From Topomyia yanbarensis (lineage: Eukaryota > Arthropoda > Insecta > Diptera > Culicidae): a stretch of 64,000 bases of DNA. Shown here in pieces: positions 56,586-64,000 of the stretch. The position numbers and the translations under genes are program-made. The DNA is taken from contig NC_080671.1 in the NCBI RefSeq assembly GCF_030247195.1, positions 428,358,539-428,422,538 on the forward strand, written 5' to 3'. Within the stretch, counting starts at the first letter, position 1. The number at the start of each line of letters is the position of its first letter. A model generated the notes under the pieces. The model worked only from the letters and a program-made list of their open reading frames with translations, was not told the origin of the DNA and did no database searches.

Positions 56586-57512
56586 TGACGGATACATTCC
56601 ATCTAACGAGAGAATCCTTCCTTATCAAACTAATCCGAAATCAGAACGCCCCGCGTCCGCAAACTTCAAACGCAGTTGCTCATCAATTAGACGAAACTTG
56701 CTTCAAGATCAAAATCCATCAACTTCGGCGACAAGTCCAAATTCAAACACACAATTCGGAACTGGCCTCGTTCCTTAATCAAACCAGCATTTTGATTGGC
56801 TTTTTGCAGTACCTACAAGGAATAAATGGAATGAATCCGTAGCAACTGGTATCATTTATTGCTCCTTCCCTCGAGTTGAAGGAGTAAGTTTAATGGTCCC
56901 ACATGCTATTGTGCGTCCATTTGAAAACTTGCAACTGTACGTGCGAGTTACAGAGCCACGAGCTGCGAGCTCTCAACCACCCCATCTATCAGGACAATGC
57001 ACAAAGAAATTTGCTCCCGAAAAGCTCCCGCATTTGTCGCCTAGCAATCAAACGTTCACTTGTTGTCTGGGTTCATTTTTTTCTGTGCCGGACAAGACAA
57101 AAACGTTTACGAAAAAGTAGCCCGACCAAGTCTATATAGGAAAGAATTCCACTAACCTCTGAGCAAAGGTCAATTTGCAGACCTTACTGCCATGTCAAGG
57201 CGATTTGTCGCCGGTCGGTACCTACATTTTTCACCTCACTTTGTGAGATGACTAGCCGGAGCAGACATCAAGGTTGCTTTGGTTGGGATGGGGTCCTCCA
57301 ACGAAGGGGTTGTAAATTACGATAGGGATTCTTTGGTCACAGCTTAGTAAGGTGATCGAAGTAACCTATGTGAATACTAGAAAAAGGGTTATGTTATGAT
57401 TAAACTGCGGATTTATGAGGCAAAAGGTTATCACAGATTATCATGCTATTTTTTATTATTCACAAGAAACTCCTATTAGGTTCTTTACTGACACACTTAA
57501 CCTCACTTTTCT
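56586..57512. other. Unassigned DNA
   Basis: No recognisable gene. Two overlapping open frames of about 75 codons near 56893-57139 on the plus strand show no family motif. Confidence 0.4.
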
Positions 57513-57631
57513 TGACAGTTCGCTTGTACTGTTTACATGGAGTTAGAAAAAATTGTGGACGACTAGATTCGCTCGAAAAAAATCGTAAAGAATTTTTCCA
57601 AGTTCATGTAAATAGTACAAGCGAACTGTCA
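57513..57631. repeat. 27-bp inverted repeat around a 65-bp spacer
   Basis: TGACAGTTCGCTTGTACTGT at 57513, extending to 57539, pairs with 57605-57631 at 26 of 27 positions. It could be a small fold-back element or an RNA hairpin. Bases just outside the stem do not pair. Confidence 0.8.
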
Positions 57632-57684
57632 AAAATGAACACTCAGTTCATTTGTGACGTCAGCGTAAAGTATTCAATACACTA

Positions 57685-57999
57685 CACACCTAGAAAAAAT
57701 AGTGTAAATTTACGTCTCCTGACCATGACATATACGAGCATCAAAAATGACTTAGTTTTACGTTTGATTTTAATTTTACATGACGTTTAATTTCGTAAAT
57801 CATGTAATTTTACTCCACATACAGCGTTTGTTCTGAATGGTAGGAAGTGTAATTTTATGTCATTGCGCATGTAAAGTATATGTTTCATGTAAAATTAAAC
57901 GGATCACGGTAATGTTCCATAATTTCGTAAATTACGGTTCGTTGAATTGTGTCATGTTTGCAATTACGTCAACGATAAAATTCAGATTTTTTTGGTGTG
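57685..57999. mobile_element. TA-flanked MITE (315 bp)
   Basis: CACACCTAGAAAAAATAGTG at the left and inverted CACACCAAAAAAATCTGAA at the right form the ends. TA lies on each side (57683-57684 and 58000-58001), as in Tc1/mariner targets. The interior repeats GTAAATTTACG/CGTAAATTACG words in both orientations. No ORF of note. Confidence 0.6.
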
Positions 58000-58001
58000 T
58001 A

Positions 58002-60332
58002 TGCTATATGCTATTCAATACAATTAATTCAGTTCATCTTTGGCTACGCAAAGTGATAAATAAATCTGAAGAGAGAATGTTAAGATGTGACATGTCTTAG
58101 GTGGAAAATCTTTCAATTTCAATCTCGCTTCTAAATGATCTTAAAATACCACCCACCACCATACACTGTTTATCTTGAATGCGGTTGGGCTACAGATTGG
58201 GTGGTTTAGAAATTTATTTTTCTTTTCAACTCAAAATGCTCGAATTCCCGGAAACACGCACACCCCCAGGCAGACGGTGTTTGCTCTGGGAGGCGTGTTC
58301 TACGCCTAGCCAAATAGGCTACAAGATAAAAATTAACAATGAGAAATTATGTTCCTCCCACTATCCCTTAGTTCTGTGGTCGGACAAAGCCCACCTGAAA
58401 GCGGATCGAAAAAAAAGAAAAATTACGTGTGATGCCTTACGAAGGTAATAAATTTTAAATTCCGCTGCGCCTCCCTCTGGGACTGGCTTTCGTTGACTTC
58501 CAAAGGGATTTACAAAACGGACCAAAACAATAAAAAGATAATTAGATACAGCCCCCGCTCGAGGAAGGACCTTGACTTTTTCCTCTGCTCTTGCCGGGCG
58601 GTGGTTTCGGTTTTCTCTGTGGAAAATTAGAAAACACCCACTATCGGTTGCTGGCACGTGTGTGCTATAAAGACTGCTCAATATTGGCGTAGCTGGAAAG
58701 GGAAATCGCGTAACATTTGTGTTTGTTTACCTTCTTTTTCGTGTTTTTGAGACAATCGGGGTCGACAAATAGATTCATTATTGGAATTTTTCGTTATTTG
58801 CGATAATTTGTCGTAGGAGAATAGTTTTGCTAATTTTGCAGGTTCTAAGATCAATACCCAACTTACCTTACTAATCAGTTCAAGGCCGTGATGTCGTTTG
58901 TTGTGTCAAGCATTAGTCTCCAGTTCACTCATCCAATGGATGGCAAGAAGACTCCACGCATTATTGTAAATAATGGAAGGTTTCACAAGCAACTGTTGCA
59001 ATTCGTGATTGATACGGTACAATTACCTTGGTCAAATTGGGTAGCTTCAAAATAATTAATTCATTTATGATAAAAATTTCTATATTAAACTAACATTTAT
59101 AAATTACCGAACATTCTGCGGTTTTAATAATCAATTGTAAAACAGACACGTTTTCAAGCGAACTTCTCGACTTTCCCACGAAAGGCAAGGCGTCGGATTA
59201 CTCTATCCTCAAGTGACACCTGATTTCAACGCTTGCTTCGTCTATTCATTAGCATCGGATCCATTGCCACACAGCGGAAAAAGAAATGGAAAACCGTTTC
59301 TATACATTTGATTTTCCGCATCGAAAGAGCGATGAAAACATACCTAATGAACAGTTCAAAAGATATTGAGCTGTCGCCCTGGAATGCTTGAGAAAGGAAA
59401 GGTGGCTGGTGAATGGTCGAACGATTGATGCATGATGATGAGAAATTTTGGTGCCGAGCAATATTGTAGGAATCAAGTGTTAATTACCTGGTGGTGTTTC
59501 AAGTCGTGAATGGTGCTTTGAAGTCTGGTTCACTTCAGATAATAATCTAATAGCGAAGAAAGATTGATTGCATCTGATACTCATCAATAATTTTATTGAA
59601 GAGCAATTCCAAAGCGTTATGTCTACACCATGCATCTCCATTATAAATTGGTTTATGCTTTGCACTATCTGAAATGGAGTTCAAACTTGCGAACTTGTTT
59701 ACTCTGTGGCCTAGTGAAAATTGTAGTTTTTTTCAATCCGTTTATTTGATACAGCTTGATGCGTGAGCTTAATCTCAGGAGTCTGACCGCGGGGTTTTGT
59801 TACCCATGAACATGTAGTCTACATAGAAAAATCAACTTTCCCTAATTGTAATGTTTTAGTTCGTTATGTTGTTGTATTATTGCATTTAGAAGCAATGATG
59901 CCACAAGCACAGATTTAGCTAGAAAGGTACAGATTTTTGAAGCATTTTTGGTACAGATTCTGTACGGTAGAGATTACAGTTTTTGTAGAAAAGTACAGTT
60001 TGGTACAAATTTGTTTACATGACAGCAAGGTAAAATAATTTAACCCTGCGATGCATCCCAGTAAACAGCAGGTAAACGTTGAGTTAGGCAGCAGTGCTAG
60101 CAAGAATCTGAAGTGGAGCTGGGGCTGATTGAGCTTGAACCGAAGCACAACTGAGACATTAGAATGCGATATGCGAGAAATCTGCTTCCAGCAAATCAAA
60201 GGGATGATGTCTAACCAGCCCCATTTCAGTTTCTCACCGCCACTCTGTTGGCTACCTTTGGTTGCAAACAAACATTATCCAGTCAAACTCATCCGGAATT
60301 CTCGCGGAATTCCAGCTCAAATAAAACAACCG
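58002..60332. other. Unassigned DNA
   Basis: I see no gene I can support. The stretch 58240-58680 is less AT-rich and has open frames on both strands without recognisable motifs. GTACAGATT-like words repeat at about 59928-60010. It may include unique host intergenic sequence. Confidence 0.4.
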
Positions 60333-60520
60333 TGTTATGAATTACCCTAATTAACCTAACTTACATTTACAAGTATGCCTGTCTATAATCCTAAAATGTC
60401 ATTGAATGATTGGAAAAGCGAGAGGAATAAACTTTGACCTAATATAAGAACAACCGAAGAAGTAACACTCGGTTCATTTTACTCTGCCACCAATCCGAAA
60501 CTTGGCCATCGATTACAACA
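60333..60520 (+). repeat. Candidate 5' LTR (188 bp)
   Basis: It starts TGTTATGAATTACC and ends GATTACAACA, giving the TG...CA rule with TGTT/AACA inverted ends. A TATA-like AATATAAG at about 60440 lies upstream of the element body. The 3' LTR is outside the window, so the boundaries are unproven. Confidence 0.5.
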
Positions 60521-60540
60521 GTTTTGGCGACGATACCGGA
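60521..60540 (+). other. Candidate primer-binding site
   Basis: TTTTGGCGACGATACCGG follows two or three bases after the proposed LTR. A TGG start is expected for pairing with a tRNA 3' CCA. The matching tRNA was not identified. Confidence 0.4.
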
Positions 60541-60901
60541 AGAACCTGCGTTTTCAAGAGGAGTGATCCGGATTTACCGTAAACGTTTTATCAGTTTAGA
60601 GGCAATACAGGTGGAAGAAAGTTGGTTTAGCTACAAGCAGGAGTTGTGCCAATTTTGCTGCGAAAGACAAGAAAGCACCCAGTGCTACGCCTCGGGGCCT
60701 ACCGGACGCAAGCAATTGGTGCTACTAGACAATAAAATTGTTGCTATACGAGTCGCGCCATTGTCAAGTTCGAAAGTGTGCGTGAGTTTGCCGTGCACCT
60801 GAGGTTAGTTTTTTCCGTTGTTGCTGCTTGATTGTTGTTAGCTGTTATTTTATACGCTACGCTGCTTTTGCTACTCATGTTGCTGGAATAATTTTAAAAA
60901 A

Positions 60902-62104
60902 ATGACGCAACGACTTGAAGAAGGAGCTGCGCTTGTACGAAATTCTTTGGCACCGAATTTCACCATCGATCCTTTCGACCGAGATAAGACAAAATGGGCC
61001 AGGTGGGTGAAGCGGCTCGAAGGAGCGTTCCGAATGTTTGAAGTTCCAGACGACAGAAGGAAAGATTATTTGTTACACTACATGGGAGCACCAACTTACG
61101 ATTTATTATGTGATCATGTAACCCCTGCTGAGCCAGAGAACAAGACATACCAAGAGTTGGTAACTACGATGGGTGCATTTTTCGACCCGGATCCGCTGGA
61201 AATAGTGGAGGTGTGGAAATTTCGGTCTCGCAAACAAAAAGAAGGAGAAACAGTAATCGAGTTCATCACGGAACTGCAACGGGATGCGAAATACTGCAAG
61301 TTCGAAGGATACCTCGAGAAGGAACTAAGAAACCAGTTGGTGTTTGGAATGAGATCGAAGTGGATTCGGTCTCGCCTTATTGAAGAGAAAAATTTGACAT
61401 TCGACAAAGCTAAAGACTTCGCCATTTCTATGGAAGCTTCGGGCGAGGGTGCTGAGGTACTGGAGGGTAAACACGAGGTTAATTATACCGACCAAACGAA
61501 GCATCGAGGACCCGGAACTAAGGTAACTAACTATACTAACAGACAATGCTACAGATGCGGTAGTACAGCCCATCTGGCGATTGCTTGCAAACACAAAAAT
61601 GTAGTATGCATTTTTTGCAAAAAAGTAGGGCATCTTCAACGGGTGTGTCTCAAATTCGCATCACAGAACACGGATGCAAATGTATCGAAAACTGATAGAA
61701 GGTCAAAATCCAAAAAGAAATGGCATGCCAATAGGATCGAAAAGGAAGACGATCAGAGTGATTGTGAAGGTAGTGTCGAAGGTAGTTGCGAAGATGAGAC
61801 GGATGTGGACGATGTCTGCGTTCTGGATATTTGCAAAGTTGATCGTGATAAACCCACATCCCTTTCGAAAATAATGTTGCCAGTAAAAGTAAACAATTCT
61901 ATGATTAGGTTTGAGGTAGATTGCGGATCGCCTGTCTCGATAGTTAGCCTGGCTGATAAGGAGAGGTATATGAATGACACACAACTTGAGAAGACTAACG
62001 TTAAACTGGTAAGCTATTGTGGAAACAGAATTGAGGTATGTGGTTATAAAATGCAGAGGTTGAGTACAAAGGTCGTACAAGCAAATTGCGCTTGTTCGTT
62101 GTGA
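60902..62104 (+). CDS. Ty3/gypsy Gag with zinc knuckles and protease start
   Basis: Gag forms the particle and binds element RNA; the protease matures it. The 400-codon frame starts at an ATG after an A-run. Residues 1-190 form a retrotransposon gag domain (WARWVKRLEGAFRMF near 31, FFDPDPLE, FRSRKQKEGETVIEF near 107). Two CX2CX4HX4C knuckles lie at about residues 216-250 (CYRCGSTAHLAIAC and CIFCKKVGHLQRVC). An acidic linker follows. The protease motif near residue 337 reads FEVDCGSPVSIV, with Cys where Thr or Ser normally follows the catalytic Asp. The frame ends at TGA 62102-62104, inside the protease-RT region, where the sequence continues in another frame. Confidence 0.88.
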   Translation: MTQRLEEGAALVRNSLAPNFTIDPFDRDKTKWARWVKRLEGAFRMFEVPDDRRKDYLLHYMGAPTYDLLCDHVTPAEPENKTYQELVTTMGAFFDPDPLEIVEVWKFRSRKQKEGETVIEFITELQRDAKYCKFEGYLEKELRNQLVFGMRSKWIRSRLIEEKNLTFDKAKDFAISMEASGEGAEVLEGKHEVNYTDQTKHRGPGTKVTNYTNRQCYRCGSTAHLAIACKHKNVVCIFCKKVGHLQRVCLKFASQNTDANVSKTDRRSKSKKKWHANRIEKEDDQSDCEGSVEGSCEDETDVDDVCVLDICKVDRDKPTSLSKIMLPVKVNNSMIRFEVDCGSPVSIVSLADKERYMNDTQLEKTNVKLVSYCGNRIEVCGYKMQRLSTKVVQANCACSL

Positions 62105-62793
62105 ATATAAAGAAGCATCCACTTTTAGGTCGCGAATGGATGCGTGAATTTCCTTATGATTGGAATAAGATTATACGTAACTCGGATTTTACTGTAAATA
62201 CTATCGCCGTTCGTACACCTCTGTCGGGTGCAGTTAGGGGTCTACTGGAGAAGTTCCCTAGGGTGTTCGACGACTCTGTTGGTACAATGAAGCACATCCA
62301 GGCTTCGTTGAGTCTTAAACCAAAATCTAACCCGATATTTCTAAAAGCTCGTACATTGCCGTTTTCCATACGCAATATCGTGGAACGAGAGATCGAGAGT
62401 ATGGTGAATAGTGGAATCCTAATGAAGGTCAATCATAGCACATGGGCTACTCCTATAGTACCCGTTATGAAATCTGCAGATCGCGTTCGCTTGTGTGGCG
62501 ATTATAAAATAACCGTTAACAAACATTTGAACATTGACGAACATCCTCTACCGACAATTGACGAGCTATTCGCGAATATGGCAGGTGGACAGAAATTCTC
62601 GAAGTTAGACTTAGCTCAGGCGTATCTTCAAATGAAAGTACGCCCGGAAGACTGCGAAATCCTTACGTTGAACACACATCTCGGCTTATACCAACCGTCG
62701 CGGTTAATGTACGATGTAGCGTCAGCACCGGCAATTTTTCAACGCGAAATCTCTCAGGTACTGGGAAACATTCCAGTTGTATCGGTGTTTTAG
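62086..62793 (+). pseudogene. Ty3/gypsy protease-RT linker and reverse transcriptase, frame-broken
   Basis: Continues the pol protein one frame behind gag. The Met at 62086 is only the first in this frame. HPLLGREWM, VFDDSVGTMKH and GILMKVNHSTWATPIVPVMK are followed by the RT motifs LCGDYKITVN, FSKLDLAQAYLQM (first catalytic Asp) and LMYDVASAPAIFQRE, where Asp replaces the usual Gly before VASAP. The frame stops at 62791-62793, exactly at the catalytic LDD box, which reads on in a third frame. A one-base loss near 62788 would explain it. The enzyme is therefore split at its active site. Confidence 0.85.
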
Positions 62794-64000
62794 ACGACAT
62801 TAAAACTACGGGACCAAACGACGAAACTCATTTGAAACGACTTGAAATGGTTCTGCAGAGGCTTGACGAATATGGTATGCGTGTAAATGTGTCAAAGTGT
62901 GACTTTTTCGCCGATCGTATCGAGTACTGCGGATTCATTATAGATCGCGAAGGAATCAGAAGGACGAAAAAGAAGGTTGAAGCTATTCAAGAGATGCCAA
63001 AACCACGCAACCGAGAACAAGCGCGCGCGTTTGTCGGTCTTGTTAATTATTACGGACGGTTCATGCCCACTCTTAGCACAAAGATTTACCCGATCAACAA
63101 CTTACTTAAAGATAACGTACCGTTCAACTGGGATGATCAATGTGAAAAGGCTTTCCGGTGGATAAAGGAAGAAATGCAATCAGATAAGATACTAGTGCAT
63201 TATGACCCCAAATTGCCTCTAGTGCTCGCAACTGACGCATCGCCTTATGGTGTCGGCGCTATTTTAAGTCATGGATATCCTGATGGTTCCGAAAAACCCA
63301 TACAATACGCTTCGCAAACTTTGAATAAGAGCCAACAGAATTATATGCAAGTTGATAAAGAGGCATATGCGATCATATTTGGTGTGAAGAAATTTTATCA
63401 GTATCTTTTCGGGCGGAGATTTACTCTTGTCACCGATAACAAACCCGTATCTCAAATTTTAGCGCCAGATAAGGGACTTCCAACTCTTTCAGCGTTCAGA
63501 ATGCAGCACTATGCTGTATTTCTCGAGTCTTTTCATTATAATATTCGATACCGATCATCCAAAGAAAACGCGGACGCCATGTCACGACTTCCGATCGAAG
63601 ATGTGCACAACAAAAATCGTATAGAAGTTATTGAATTGAACCTAATTGAGACCTTACCGGTGACCGCGGATGAGTTGGCGGAATTTACGAAAAACGATCC
63701 AAATGTGCATAATCTATTGCAGGGTTTGAAAGTCGGTAGAATGGTAAATGGCCGCGATAGATTCGGAGTAGACCAAAATGAATTTTCGGTTCAGAAGGGT
63801 TGTATAATGAAAGGAATTCGAGTATGCATTCCCCCGAAATTGCGTAAACGTGTTTTAGATGAGCTTCACATGGGCCATTTTGGGATATCCCGCATGAAAT
63901 CCCTAGCGCGATCCTATTGTTGGTGGGAGTGTGTAGATCGTGATATCGAAGATTTATCGCGTGATTGTTGCGAGTATGCTAGCGCGAGGAAAAATCCCCC
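62790..64000 (+). pseudogene. Ty3/gypsy RT active site, thumb, RNase H and integrase start
   Basis: The frame opens with LDDIKTTG (RT catalytic aspartates) and stays open for about 400 codons to the window edge. VSKCDFF and EYCGFIID are RT thumb motifs. FVGLVNYYGRFMP leads into the connection. RNase H shows LATDASPYGVGAI, KEAYAIIFGVKKFYQYLFGR and VTDNKPV. The integrase zinc-binding region starts with LHMGHFGISRMK and WWECVDRDI. Its final Cys appears lost, because CCEYA stands where CxxC is expected. The integrase catalytic core lies beyond 64000. Confidence 0.85.

Larger units (their letters stand above)
60333..64000 (+). mobile_element. Ty3/gypsy LTR retrotransposon, 3' part outside window
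   Basis: The order is possible 5' LTR, primer-binding region, gag with two zinc knuckles and protease, reverse transcriptase, RNase H, then the start of integrase. RT-RNaseH-integrase order identifies Ty3/gypsy (Metaviridae-type). No envelope gene can be judged because the 3' end lies beyond the window. The coding region switches frame twice, so this copy is probably inactive. Confidence 0.92.

Noticed and set aside
60524..60802. 92-codon ORF between the gypsy LTR and gag
   Set aside because: It lies in the leader, overlaps the primer-binding region and has no retroelement motif; gag starts at 60902.

Overview
The window looks like repeat-rich, intergenic DNA from a mosquito, most probably an Aedes species. 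This is an inference from content: degraded Feilai-type tRNA-related SINEs, an insect-specific DD37E-type mariner relative, several non-LTR retrotransposon clades, a Ty3/gypsy element, many hAT-like and TTAA-flanked MITEs, AT-rich spacers and a 500-N assembly gap. I found no convincing host gene. Every protein I can recognise belongs to a transposable element.

Layout. 1-3997: a non-LTR retrotransposon, cut by the left edge, with an open second ORF (endonuclease tail, reverse transcriptase, RNase H, Cys/His C-terminus), a repetitive 3' UTR and a poly(A) tail. 4204-6530: a composite non-coding repeat with conserved hairpins and long (TG)n/(TATG)n tracts. Its near-identical inverted copy lies at 32515-34737, and two further copies sit beside it (34738-37713). 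6900-8700: a dead LINE interrupted by one short hAT-type MITE and followed by a second copy of that MITE, both with exact 8-bp target-site duplications (TSDs). 9500-11480: a degenerate 95-bp repeat and a 748-bp hAT-type element. 13400-17560: a tiny MITE, two TAA-flanked elements and a tRNA-derived SINE. 17625-19302 and 26419-31130: two copies of one large hAT-type element, each carrying a different reverse-strand LINE insertion. 20265-21050 and 51130-52450: two copies of an unnamed repeat family. 21600-24285: a purine-rich tract split by a repeat. 40694-46472: a TA-flanked pogo/Tigger-like element containing three nested elements. 46745-57999: LINE fragments, a transposase with an internal deletion, fold-back MITEs and a 1.5-kb hAT-type element. 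60333-64000: a Ty3/gypsy element with a possible 5' LTR, gag with zinc knuckles, and a pol region broken into different frames, running off the right edge in integrase.

How the parts relate. The autonomous-type genes (reverse transcriptase, gag, transposase) are nearly all damaged. Most of the DNA is non-autonomous derivatives recognised by terminal inverted repeats and TSDs. Nesting gives relative ages: LINE insertions are younger than the hAT copies that hold them, and the MITE at 7584 is younger than the LINE it interrupts. Two LINE families share a 3'-terminal hairpin with a common loop, which suggests related retrotransposition machinery. All boundaries come from reading the sequence by eye; no database search was run.
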